Below are positions 37,644-46,015 of a stretch of 64,000 nucleotides of DNA, piece after piece. The notes under the pieces were generated by a model. That model ran no database searches and was not told where the DNA came from. It was given only the letters and a program-made list of their open reading frames with translations. The DNA lies in assembly GCA_965234545.1 (NCBI GenBank), contig OZ248348.1, forward strand, positions 1,612,001-1,676,000, read 5' to 3'. The DNA is from Methylotenera sp965234545 (GTDB lineage: Bacteria; Pseudomonadota; Gammaproteobacteria; Burkholderiales; Methylophilaceae). Within the stretch, counting starts at the first letter, position 1. The number at the start of each line of letters is the position of its first letter. Both the position numbers and the translations under genes were made by a program.

Positions 37644-38816
37644 ATGAAAAAAGGCTTTTACACGCTGTTAATGGCGCAATTTTTATCGGCGATTGCCGAT
37701 AATGCCTTGCTGTTTGCCGCCATCACCTTGCTCGCCAAATTGCAGGCACCGAGTTGGCACGAACCCTTGCTGCGTGAGTTTTTCATCATTGCCTACATCA
37801 TCTTGGCACCTTTTGTCGGGCCCTTTGCGGACGCCTTACCGAAGGGCCGCGTCATGTTCATTAGCAATGGCATCAAATTCTTTGGCTGCTTATTGGCATT
37901 TTTAGGCGTCCCGCCGCTTTACGCCTACGCCATAGTCGGCATAGGGGCCGCGGCTTATTCGCCTGCCAAGTACGGCATATTGACCGAAATGCTGCCTAGC
38001 GATCAGTTGATTAAAGCCAATGCCTGGATGGAAGGCACCACCGTGACCGCGATTATATTGGGGCCGGTATTTGGTTCGACTATTGCCGCCAATGACCCGT
38101 ATTTTGGCATAGCCGTGATTGCTGGTATTTACATAGTGGCGGCCATCTTTAACCACTACATTCCCAAAGTGCCCATCGATCACAAAATGCCACAGCGCAA
38201 TTTTGTTTTTCTCATGCGCGATTTTTGGCATGCGTTTACCACCCTATGGCGCGATCCGCAGGGTCAGGTATCCTTAGCGGTCACCACCTTATTTTGGGGG
38301 GCGGGCGCCACCTTGCAATTCGTTATCTTGCAGTGGGCAAAAGAGATACTGCACATGGAACAACAAGCGGCGTCCATATTGATTGCCATACTAGCGGTCG
38401 GTATCGCCATAGGTTCGGTTGGCGCATCCTTGTTTGTGAAATTGGAGAATGCCGTTAAAGTTCTGCCAGCGGGCATTTTAATGGGCTTTTTAGTGATCAG
38501 CATGGCCTTGGTCAACAGCTTAGAAATCGCCACGGTGGTGCTGTTTTGCATAGGGGTATTAGCAGGCTATTTTCTGGTGCCACTCAACTCACTGTTGCAA
38601 CACCGCGGTCATGCATTGCTGGGGGCCGGCCACTCAATTGCCGTGCAAAACTTTAACGAGAACATCGGCATATTGGTCTTATTAGGCATATACACACTGA
38701 TGAAGCACCAAAACTTAGCCATCAACGCCATTTTGGTCATCTTTGGGCTATTTGTCAGCCTAGCCATGGCCCTTATCTACAAACTCTACCAAAAACACGC
38801 GCCAGCTAAGCTTTAA
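37644..38816 (+). CDS. lplT: Lysophospholipid transporter LplT
   Basis: A 390-residue MFS permease with about twelve membrane segments. MAQFLSAIADNALLFAA and AYSPAKYGILTE match LplT, which flips lysophospholipids inward for re-acylation. The acyltransferase partner (Aas) is not in the window. The start at 37644 follows the phoH-like stop by seven bases; a longer frame to 37590 runs inside it. The 3' end overlaps the convergent ndh gene by four bases. Confidence 0.93.
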   Translation: MKKGFYTLLMAQFLSAIADNALLFAAITLLAKLQAPSWHEPLLREFFIIAYIILAPFVGPFADALPKGRVMFISNGIKFFGCLLAFLGVPPLYAYAIVGIGAAAYSPAKYGILTEMLPSDQLIKANAWMEGTTVTAIILGPVFGSTIAANDPYFGIAVIAGIYIVAAIFNHYIPKVPIDHKMPQRNFVFLMRDFWHAFTTLWRDPQGQVSLAVTTLFWGAGATLQFVILQWAKEILHMEQQAASILIAILAVGIAIGSVGASLFVKLENAVKVLPAGILMGFLVISMALVNSLEIATVVLFCIGVLAGYFLVPLNSLLQHRGHALLGAGHSIAVQNFNENIGILVLLGIYTLMKHQNLAINAILVIFGLFVSLAMALIYKLYQKHAPAKL

Positions 38817-40150
38817 TGCAATTTAACGTGCGCCTCGGTGCGACGGTTAATCATGCGCGCCAGTGTTTGCAAGGCCATGCTCCAAAAACCGTGCAAGGCC
38901 ATTAGGTGCATCTTATACAAGGACTTGTACATCAGCCTGGCAATCAGACCTTCTATGAATAAGCTGCCGCCAGATAAGGAGCCCATCAAATTACCCACCG
39001 TGGTGTACTTGCCCAAATTCACCAATGAGCCGTAATCGACGTAGGTATACTCAGGCAAGTTTTTCTTTCCCGCCACTCTGCTTTTTACCGTTTTAACCAA
39101 CATGCTGGCCTGCTGATGCGCAGCTTGTGCCCTTGGTGGCACGTTCTCTTGGCCAACCCCCTCAGCCCTAGGGCAAGCAGCGCAATCGCCAAAGGCAAAC
39201 ACGTTGGCATCCCGCGTGGTTTGCAGGCTGCGGTGGACCACCAATTGATTAATGTGATTGGTTTCCAATCCACCAATATCACGCAGAAAGTCCGGGGCTT
39301 TAATCCCGGCTGCCCATACCACTAGGGCAGAAGGAATGAATTTACCGCTGTGGGTATGAATGCCATCTTGGCTCACCTCAGTGACACGCTCCCCGCTATA
39401 CAAGTGCACATTGAGCTTACTGAGCTCCAATTCCACCGAATGCGATAACTTAACCGGCAGCGCAGGCAACACGCGCTCGCTGGCTTCGACCAATGAAATT
39501 TTAATATCACGATCGGCATTGATTTTATCCAGCCCATAGGCGGCTAACTCGCGGGTGGTATTGTGCAATTCGGCTGCCAACTCAACACCGGTTGCACCGG
39601 CACCAACAATGGCCACTTCCAACTGGCCGGCTTGCAAGGTTTGCGTTTGTGTTTGTGCGCGCACCAGGGCATTGTGCAAACGACGGTGAAAGCGCTCTGC
39701 TTGATCTTGGGTGTCCAAGGCGATGGAAAACTCGCTGGCCCCTTTTATGCCGAAATCGTTGGTAGTGCTGCCCACCGCTATGATTAAGGTGTCGTATTGA
39801 ATGGTGCGCCTAGGAATGACTTCAAAGCCATCTTCATCAAAGTAAGGGGAAATGGAAATGGTTTTCTTCTCCCTATCCAAGCTATCCATTTTGCCTAAGC
39901 GAAAATGAAAATGGTGCCAATGAGCTTGTGCCAAATAGACCAGTTCATGCCGTTCCGGATTCATGCTGCCGGCAGCAATTTCATGCAACAACGGCTTCCA
40001 AACATGGGTTTTCGATTGGTCAACCAAAGTGATGATGGCTTTGCCTTTGCGACCTAAGCTATCGCCCAGTTTAGTGGCTAGTTCCAGCCCGCCGGCTCCA
40101 CCACCGACAATGACTACATGGTGCAATGTTTCTTTATCTATGCTTTTCAA
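38813..40150 (-). CDS. ndh: Type II NADH:quinone oxidoreductase-like flavoprotein
   Basis: The 445-residue protein has the N-terminal FAD loop VVIVGGGAGGLELA, the NAD loop VAIVGAGATGVELAAEL, and VFAFGDCAACP, as in single-subunit non-proton-pumping NADH dehydrogenases. A C-terminal amphipathic/hydrophobic stretch would attach it to the inner membrane. It lies downstream of the methanol-oxidation genes on the same strand and could take up NADH from formate dehydrogenase. A link to the xox genes is inferred only from position. Confidence 0.9.
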   Translation of the reverse strand: MKSIDKETLHHVVIVGGGAGGLELATKLGDSLGRKGKAIITLVDQSKTHVWKPLLHEIAAGSMNPERHELVYLAQAHWHHFHFRLGKMDSLDREKKTISISPYFDEDGFEVIPRRTIQYDTLIIAVGSTTNDFGIKGASEFSIALDTQDQAERFHRRLHNALVRAQTQTQTLQAGQLEVAIVGAGATGVELAAELHNTTRELAAYGLDKINADRDIKISLVEASERVLPALPVKLSHSVELELSKLNVHLYSGERVTEVSQDGIHTHSGKFIPSALVVWAAGIKAPDFLRDIGGLETNHINQLVVHRSLQTTRDANVFAFGDCAACPRAEGVGQENVPPRAQAAHQQASMLVKTVKSRVAGKKNLPEYTYVDYGSLVNLGKYTTVGNLMGSLSGGSLFIEGLIARLMYKSLYKMHLMALHGFWSMALQTLARMINRRTEAHVKLH

Positions 40151-40241
40151 TGGGACCTTTGATTCTATTGGGGGTAAGTGTTAAAAAAGTAAAATTATAC
40201 AATAGGCATTATTTTTTGCTTCGCCGCTGCACATTGCTAGC

Positions 40242-40799
40242 CTAGTTGTTAAGCCAGGGTGTTTCACCCCCACCAACGTACTGCGTTCTTAGCCAAGCTA
40301 TAATTTTTAAAATGGTATCGGTATCCAAGCCCTCGCCGGTGTGGCCCGCCACTTGATTGTGCCATATCAGCATGGACCCCCATTCTGGCGGCGAACCATT
40401 GGTCCCACCGGCTATGGTTTCAAACAAGCCTTTATCGCTAATGTGTTTGGCATAGTGCCATTTTGCATCAATCAAACTGGGGCCCATTAAGCCGTTGGCA
40501 TTACCGCCATGGCATCCGCTGCAACCTTGGTAGGCGTATTGCTTTTTACCCTGCTTAGCAGCCTCGGCGTCTTTAGCGTAAAGCTTGGTGTAAGGGTTGA
40601 TGCAGCTAGCCAGAAATGCTTTGGCTTCATCGCTGTCACTGGGCACGGCAGTGATGCTTAGTCGGCTATTGTCCTTGGTCGATACAAATTGGCAGTCGGC
40701 AGTGGCCGCATCAGTGGCATCACCCTGCTGCTTATTATTACCACATGCGGACAAGACTAAACCCAGCGCCACTAACAGGTAAAGTGTTTTGTTTGCCAT
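40242..40799 (-). CDS. Lipid-anchored c-type cytochrome, XoxG paralogue
   Basis: A 185-residue monoheme cytochrome c with heme motif CSGCH (C93, C96, H97). The signal peptide ends in a lipobox LSAC (C19), and residue 20 is Gly, so the mature protein is probably held in the outer membrane facing the periplasm. It is clearly homologous to the soluble cytochrome at 40906-41478, with the heme at the same residue numbers and shared FVSTK, NPYTK, GLxxPSL and GLFETIxGG stretches. Two extra cysteines (C36 and C66) could form a disulfide. A terminator separates it from its paralogue. Confidence 0.9.
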   Translation of the reverse strand: MANKTLYLLVALGLVLSACGNNKQQGDATDAATADCQFVSTKDNSRLSITAVPSDSDEAKAFLASCINPYTKLYAKDAEAAKQGKKQYAYQGCSGCHGGNANGLMGPSLIDAKWHYAKHISDKGLFETIAGGTNGSPPEWGSMLIWHNQVAGHTGEGLDTDTILKIIAWLRTQYVGGGETPWLNN

Positions 40800-40831
40800 G
40801 ATTCCTCTCCTCGCGGTTTAATTCTAGAAAT

Positions 40832-40866
40832 AAAAAAGCGGCTACTGCATGTTGCAGTAGCCGCTT
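40832..40866 (-). terminator. Strong terminator between the two cytochrome genes
   Basis: A perfect 14-base stem (40836-40849 with 40853-40866, AAGCGGCTACTGCA on the plus strand) is followed on the minus strand by a run of six T. It ends the transcript of the soluble cytochrome. Confidence 0.9.
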
Positions 40867-40905
40867 TAGTATTACACACGGTTGTTAAATTAAGTTATTT
40901 CTTAA

Positions 40906-41478
40906 TTATTTTAACCAAGTTTTTTCACCATCACCGCGGTATTCTGTGCGGATGTAAGCGATCAAACGTAAAATTTCATCCGTGGTTAAGCCGTCGCCCA
41001 CGTGATCAGCTAAGGTAATGTTCCATGGTGACATCACGCCACCTGAGACGCCAGCTGAACCACCTGAAATGGTTTCAAACATGCCTTTGTCGGTTGCATT
41101 TTTTGCGTATACCCATTTGGTATCAAACGCACCTTGACCACCGTCTTTTCTTAATGATGGAGCCATCACGCCTTCCAATTTGCCACCGTGGCAACCTGAA
41201 CAGCCGTTGTAACCAAACAAGGCTTTACCACCTTTAGGGCTTTTTTGCGCTATCAATGTTGGGTCAGCTGCGTACGCTTTGGTATAAGGGTTGTTGCAGG
41301 TTTCCAGAAACTCTTTCGCTTGTGGCGTATCTGTTGCTGTAGCCGTAATTGGCAGTGGTGAACCGTTTTTAGTTGAAACAAAGCTGCATGCCGCACTTGC
41401 TTGAGTACTTGCAAGTGCACCGATAAAGCCCAACATTGAAATTAATAATGCTGCTTTAACTGATTTAAAACCTAACAT
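40906..41478 (-). CDS. xoxG: Periplasmic cytochrome c, XoxG-type electron acceptor of methanol dehydrogenase
   Basis: A 190-residue protein with a cleavable signal peptide (about 29 residues, ending ASA) and one heme site CSGCH (C93, C96, H97). Candidate axial methionines lie in GVMAPSL and GGVMSPW. A downstream cytochrome next to xoxF and xoxJ is the expected XoxG, which takes electrons from XoxF; the role is inferred from context. Ribosome site AAGGAGATG precedes the start. C31 and C61 may form a disulfide. A TATAAT-like box lies about 110 bases upstream on the minus strand. Confidence 0.85.
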   Translation of the reverse strand: MLGFKSVKAALLISMLGFIGALASTQASAACSFVSTKNGSPLPITATATDTPQAKEFLETCNNPYTKAYAADPTLIAQKSPKGGKALFGYNGCSGCHGGKLEGVMAPSLRKDGGQGAFDTKWVYAKNATDKGMFETISGGSAGVSGGVMSPWNITLADHVGDGLTTDEILRLIAYIRTEYRGDGEKTWLK

Positions 41479-41668
41479 ATCATCTCCTTAATGTAATGAA
41501 TTTTGCTATTTTTTAGTCAAAATTATTACTGAACCTGTATTGATTTGACCTACTTTAATGACTTACTTGACACTTAAATTTACTAAAAAAACGACCAGTG
41601 GAATTATACATTAGCCGTTTAATTAATTACAGCCTTAGTCCTATCTAAAAGTGCAATCCAATGAATAA

Positions 41669-42592
41669 TTATTTATCCGTTGCTGGCTTTTTATTTGCGC
41701 CGTATTTGTTATAGACTTTTTGCAAGCTATCGCCTTCTACTACTGGCACATGGGGAATGCCGTAATCGTCTAGAATCTTGATGATTTTAGCCTGATTTCT
41801 GTCCAAGGCACCTTGTATCATGGTCATGCGCTCTTTGTCTTTTTTACGCACACCAACGGAAATGTTCCAATACTCTTTACCCTTTGCATTCTCGGTTTCG
41901 TACTCAGGGATAGGCGCTACCACCATAGGCACTTTAGATTGCTTAGCAAAATAACCGCCTATTGGGCCCCAAGCAATAGCAATATCAATGTCCCCTTTAG
42001 CTAGGTCATCAATCATGAAACTAGATGGAAGATTTAAGTCACGTTGAATGCGGTATGGACGAGCATTACCAATAAGGTTGTTGTCGTTCATAGGAATGGT
42101 AGCGGGGCTATGATCAATCACACCGATAAAGCCTTTACGTAAATCCGCTGAGGTCCAATCGGTGATGTTGTAATTACTCGCTTTACGCCAAACAAATACG
42201 TGCCCAGCACGGTAATATGGTTTTGAAGTGCGCATGTTATCGGCATCGGAGGTGGTACCAATTACCACGTCACAACGGTTAGCGCCCAAGGTGTTACGAA
42301 AGAAACCTTGGCGACTGTATGCATAAGTGAAAGTTAATTTTTTACCTAAATCTTGTGCTAACACTTGGGCGATTTTATCTTCAAAGCCTTCTTGCTTGTT
42401 ATTTGAGAATGGCATGTTTTCAGGATCGGCACACACTTTGAATTCATCATTATTTTCCACGCGGCGAATTTCACCTATGCGGCCTTCATCCGGGTTTAGC
42501 GATGGAATGTCCACTTCCGCTGCAAAGCTAACATTGGATGTAAGGGCTAGCAGGGCAAGTAGGCCCAACTGCTTTTTAACCTGTTTAAACAT
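41669..42592 (-). CDS. xoxJ: XoxJ/MxaJ-type periplasmic binding protein
   Basis: A 307-residue protein with a signal peptide (about 24 residues, ending SFA) and a type 2 periplasmic-binding fold: FKVCADPENMPFSN, GFEDKIAQVLA, and DVVIGTTSDADNM. Members beside quinoprotein dehydrogenases are called MxaJ/XoxJ and are thought to help activate or assemble the dehydrogenase rather than act in transport. It follows xoxF after a terminator, with ribosome site AAGGAAGAG and TATAAT at 42649-42644 on the minus strand, so it probably has its own promoter. Confidence 0.92.
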   Translation of the reverse strand: MFKQVKKQLGLLALLALTSNVSFAAEVDIPSLNPDEGRIGEIRRVENNDEFKVCADPENMPFSNNKQEGFEDKIAQVLAQDLGKKLTFTYAYSRQGFFRNTLGANRCDVVIGTTSDADNMRTSKPYYRAGHVFVWRKASNYNITDWTSADLRKGFIGVIDHSPATIPMNDNNLIGNARPYRIQRDLNLPSSFMIDDLAKGDIDIAIAWGPIGGYFAKQSKVPMVVAPIPEYETENAKGKEYWNISVGVRKKDKERMTMIQGALDRNQAKIIKILDDYGIPHVPVVEGDSLQKVYNKYGANKKPATDK

Positions 42593-42794
42593 ATCTTCTC
42601 TTCCTTCTTGTGAATTATTCAGCCTAGTTTATGGCCGCTTAGCATTATAGAGTGCAGTCCAATTAAAAAAGTTCTTTGCACGCGGCTAATGCTCATTATC
42701 GTAATTAAAAGCAAGCGGTATTGTATCTAATTTGCCGGACTGTCTGTTATTTAAATACACCTAATTAAATGGCTAATAAACATTAACTTAGACG
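42593..42794 (-). promoter_or_regulatory. Upstream region of xoxJ
   Basis: This AT-rich gap contains a perfect TATAAT on the minus strand (42649-42644) about 52 bases upstream of xoxJ. No matching -35 was found at 16-18 bases, so an activator may be needed. No gene is seen here. Confidence 0.4.
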
Positions 42795-42830
42795 AAAAAA
42801 AACACCCCGACGAATCGGGGTGTTTTTTTT
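42795..42830. terminator. Bidirectional-looking terminator after xoxF
   Basis: AACACCCCGA (42801-42810) pairs with TCGGGGTGTT (42815-42824) around a CGAA loop, with A and T runs on the two sides. On the minus strand it follows the xoxF stop by about 55 bases. Confidence 0.9.
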
Positions 42831-42879
42831 ATTACGAGAACTAACTCGTATTTAGTTACAACTTAATCTTACGATTAAA

Positions 42880-44757
42880 TTATAGGCTGAATACTGTTAA
42901 TGCACCGCCGCCAGGAGCCGCGTTGTATTTTGTTAGTTCAGCATAACCACCAGCAGCACCTAGGGCGTCTGTTGGGTTAGTCATACCAAGGTTCATCGCA
43001 ACACCAGCCCAGCCACCGATACCTGATAGCACGCCGACGTATTGTTTACCTTTGTTACCGTATGTGAATGCATTACCAATCACGCCAGAACCAACTTGGA
43101 ATTTCCATAGTTCTTTACCTGATGATGCATCTACAGCTTTAAACCAACGATCTAAAGTACCGAAGAATACTAAGTTTGAAGCAGTTGTTAAAGCACCACC
43201 CCAAGCAGAGAATTTCTCTTTGTTGTACCAAACTTTTTTGTTTGTCATTGGATCGTAAGCACCGAAACCACCCATTACACCGTCTGGACCTGGGAACATG
43301 GTCAATGTAGCACCAACCCATGGTTGACCTGCAACGTATTTAGACTCAACTGGCTCGTATGTCATACATACGTGGTTCAATGGAGTGTAAATTAAACCAG
43401 TTTTTGGTGAGTACGCAGCTGGTTGTTGGTCTTTAGTACCCAAAGCAGCTGGACAAACGCCTTTTGCATTGTAATCTTGGTGAGTTGAAGCAGTAGCCAA
43501 TTTGTTAGGCACGCCTGTTTTCAAATCAACACCAGTTGCCCAGTTAACGAATGGGTGTACTTTTTCTGCAGCAACTAATTTACCGTTACCAGCATTCCAA
43601 GTGTAAGCAAAACCGTTACGGTCATGGTGCCATGCGTATGTTTTACCACCTTTGTCGAATAAGATCACTTCGTTAATACCATCGTAATCCCACTCATCGT
43701 GTGGAGTCATTTGCATACCCCATTTTGCAACGCCAGTGTCTAAGTCACGAGCAAAAACAGTCATAGACCATTTGTTATCGCCAGGACGTACATCTGGGTT
43801 CCAAACTGATGGGTTACCTGTTCCGTAGTAAACCAAGTTTGTACGAGCATCATACGGCCACCAGCCCCATACAGAGCCACCACCATGTTGCCAACCATCT
43901 TTAACAGCTTGTGGTTTCAACCATGTACGTGTGCCTAATTCTTTTTCGCCAATTTTCAATTGGTCATTTGGAACTAGTTTGAATGAACCACCTAATTTGT
44001 TACCACCGTTTACGTCTTGGTAAACTGATAGTGCGCTGTACTCAGGAGTATCTTTGTTGAAGTCAGCACCGATTAACATTTCAGCATCAGGACCTGTTGA
44101 GTAGGCTTTCCATGCTAAAGAACCGTCTTTTAAGTTGTAAGCTGCGATGAAGCAACGAACGCCGAACTCAGCACCTGAACAACCTGTTAGTACTTTATCT
44201 TTAATTACGTGTGGAGCGTTGGTGTTAGTAGCGCCGACTTTTGGGTCGTTTACTAATGTAGACCATACTTTAGCACCGGTTTTAGCGTCTAAAGCAACCA
44301 AGTTACCATCGTTTTGTTGTAGGTAGATTTTACCGTCGCCGTAGCCAAGACCGCGGTTTACGTTATCGCAACATAAAACAGCTTGTACTGATGGATCTTG
44401 TTTTGGGAAGTAAGACCATACGATTTTTTGATTGTCGTTTAAGTCAAGAGCGTAAACGTTGTTTGGGAACGCTGTGTGAACGAACATCATGTTACCAACA
44501 ACTACTGGTGAACCTTCGTGACCACGGTTTACACCGGTAGCGAATGTCCAAGCAGCTTTAAGGTTTTTAACGTTACCTTTGTTTACTTGTGCTAAAGCAC
44601 TGTAACCAGAGTTATCGTATTGACCGCGTGGAGCAGCCCAGTTGTTAGCGTCTTTCATTGCTTTTTCTTGGTCAGCTGCTGCAGATGCTACCATTGGCAT
44701 AGCCACTGATAAACCAGCCACTAAACCTAGTGCTAATTTGATCTTGTTGATTTGCAT
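42880..44757 (-). CDS. xoxF: Lanthanide-dependent PQQ methanol dehydrogenase XoxF
   Basis: XoxF oxidises methanol in the periplasm with PQQ and a rare-earth ion. The 625-residue protein has a signal peptide ending ASA near residue 27, the vicinal disulfide CC (C129-C130) that covers PQQ, and metal ligands E197 (GAEFGV), N315 (GTGNP) and D357. The motif DEWDYDG (354-360) carries D359, the extra aspartate that marks XoxF; calcium MxaF enzymes have alanine there. The ATG at 44757 has GGAG upstream; a TTG four codons earlier is ignored. Codons are strongly biased to GGT, GTT and CGT, unlike its neighbours, as expected for very high expression. No MxaF or MxaI gene is in the window. Confidence 0.97.
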   Translation of the reverse strand: MQINKIKLALGLVAGLSVAMPMVASAAADQEKAMKDANNWAAPRGQYDNSGYSALAQVNKGNVKNLKAAWTFATGVNRGHEGSPVVVGNMMFVHTAFPNNVYALDLNDNQKIVWSYFPKQDPSVQAVLCCDNVNRGLGYGDGKIYLQQNDGNLVALDAKTGAKVWSTLVNDPKVGATNTNAPHVIKDKVLTGCSGAEFGVRCFIAAYNLKDGSLAWKAYSTGPDAEMLIGADFNKDTPEYSALSVYQDVNGGNKLGGSFKLVPNDQLKIGEKELGTRTWLKPQAVKDGWQHGGGSVWGWWPYDARTNLVYYGTGNPSVWNPDVRPGDNKWSMTVFARDLDTGVAKWGMQMTPHDEWDYDGINEVILFDKGGKTYAWHHDRNGFAYTWNAGNGKLVAAEKVHPFVNWATGVDLKTGVPNKLATASTHQDYNAKGVCPAALGTKDQQPAAYSPKTGLIYTPLNHVCMTYEPVESKYVAGQPWVGATLTMFPGPDGVMGGFGAYDPMTNKKVWYNKEKFSAWGGALTTASNLVFFGTLDRWFKAVDASSGKELWKFQVGSGVIGNAFTYGNKGKQYVGVLSGIGGWAGVAMNLGMTNPTDALGAAGGYAELTKYNAAPGGGALTVFSL

Positions 44758-44881
44758 ATTAATCTCCAAAGTTGTACTACTAAGGGTTTAATAGACCCTT
44801 GATCATTTACCGGCTTTATTGATGCCATCGCTAAAGTTGGTACCTAATGGGGTCTACTTATCATCACATTTTCATGTGCGT
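44758..44881 (-). promoter_or_regulatory. xoxF mRNA leader with competing hairpins
   Basis: If transcription starts near 44881 the leader is about 124 bases. AGACCC (44855-44850) can pair with GGGTCT (44798-44793). Alternatively AAGGGT (44800-44795) pairs with ACCCTT (44787-44782). The two helices share bases and exclude each other. CACAT-N4-ATGTG (44865-44878) forms a further small hairpin. The string AAAGTTGTAC (plus strand, 44768-44777, next to the ribosome site) recurs almost exactly at 44833-44843. A regulatory role is inference. Confidence 0.4.
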
Positions 44882-44887
44882 GACAGA

Positions 44888-44916
44888 ACTATAAGCCAGT
44901 CATAAATGAATTGCAA
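44888..44916 (-). promoter_or_regulatory. Sigma70-type promoter of xoxF
   Basis: On the minus strand TTGCAA (44916-44911), a 17-base spacer and TATAGT (44893-44888) form a good promoter about 130 bases upstream of the xoxF ATG. Confidence 0.7.
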
Positions 44917-44924
44917 TACATTTG

Positions 44925-44951
44925 TTACAATTTACTTACAATTAATTGTAA
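44925..44951. promoter_or_regulatory. TTACAATT half-site array upstream of the xoxF promoter
   Basis: TTACAATT occurs at 44925-44932 and 44936-44943, and its reverse complement AATTGTAA at 44944-44951. The last two make a perfect 16-base palindrome, and the first two are 11 bases apart. The array sits at about -44 to -70 relative to the predicted xoxF start, the usual place for an activator. The binding protein is unknown. Confidence 0.55.
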
Positions 44952-45050
44952 ATTACTAAAAATATGTTTTTTAAGTGGCATGTTTTCGCCTAAACCCCAT
45001 GCTAAAATTAACAAAAATTCATTAATAATCAAATAGAAAGCCAATTTACC

Positions 45051-46013
45051 ATGCTGCAAACCCATCATTACAATTTGTTTCCCGAATTGGGTGCTTTAGA
45101 ACAAAATTGTCTAAAAGCAGGCGATTTGCATCGTATTTATTACGAAGTTTGCGGTAACCCTGAGGGCCAACCCGTGGTTTTTGTGCATGGTGGGCCGGGC
45201 AGCGGTTGCAACCCAACGCAACGGCGTTTTTTTGACCCGGCGCATTACCGCATCGTGCTGATTGATCAACGCGGTTGTGGTCGCAGCGAACCGCAAGGAG
45301 CAACCGAACAAAACACCACGGCCGACTTAATAGCAGACATGGAGGCCATCAGGCAGCAATTGGGGCTAGAAAAATGGCTGGTCTTTGGTGGCTCATGGGG
45401 CAGCACTCTGGCTTTGGCTTACGCCGTCCAGCACCCAGAAAGAGTCAGCGGTCTCATATTACGCGGCATATTTTTAAGTCGCGCCAACGAGCTGGGATGG
45501 TTTCTAGGCCAGGTGCAAACCTTTTTCCCTGAGCCTTGGCAAACGCTATGTGATTATTTAAATCCCGATGAACGCCACGACCCTTTGGGCGCTTACGAGA
45601 AACGCATTTTTTCTGAGAACCCAAAAGTCAATGTGCCGGCGGCCATACGCTGGAATGCCTACGAAAGCAGCATCATGGCTTTGTTACCAAGACCAGTCCA
45701 AGCTGGGCAAACCATCAATAGCGAAATTGAGCTGGCTCGCGCTCGCGTGCAGATACATTATATTAGGCACGATTGTTTTGTCGGCAAATCGGATTTGCTC
45801 GGTCAAGTACAACAGCGCTTGAGCCACATCCCAACCATTATCGTACAAGGCCGTTACGACATGGTCTGTCCACCGCTAACCGCATGGGATCTCAGTCGCG
45901 CCATGCCGCATGCGGCATTTCATATGATAGAGGATGCCGGCCATTCCGCGATGGAGCCGGGCATCACCTCGGCATTGGTGGCTGCCACTGAAAAATTTAA
46001 GGGCTTAAGCTAA
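45051..46013 (+). CDS. pip: Proline iminopeptidase
   Basis: A 320-residue alpha/beta hydrolase that releases N-terminal proline. It has the oxyanion motif HGGPGSGC, DQRGCGRS, the nucleophile elbow GGSWGS (S115), and the acid and histidine in GRYDMVCPP and DAGHSAMEP. It is divergent from xoxF, and the next gene starts three bases after its stop. Confidence 0.95.
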   Translation: MLQTHHYNLFPELGALEQNCLKAGDLHRIYYEVCGNPEGQPVVFVHGGPGSGCNPTQRRFFDPAHYRIVLIDQRGCGRSEPQGATEQNTTADLIADMEAIRQQLGLEKWLVFGGSWGSTLALAYAVQHPERVSGLILRGIFLSRANELGWFLGQVQTFFPEPWQTLCDYLNPDERHDPLGAYEKRIFSENPKVNVPAAIRWNAYESSIMALLPRPVQAGQTINSEIELARARVQIHYIRHDCFVGKSDLLGQVQQRLSHIPTIIVQGRYDMVCPPLTAWDLSRAMPHAAFHMIEDAGHSAMEPGITSALVAATEKFKGLS

Positions 46014-46015
46014 GC

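Noticed and set aside
40832..40866. Considered as a mobile repeat (REP-like) element
   Set aside because: The perfect stem followed by a T run and its place between two genes on one strand are explained by a terminator; no second copy was noticed in the window.
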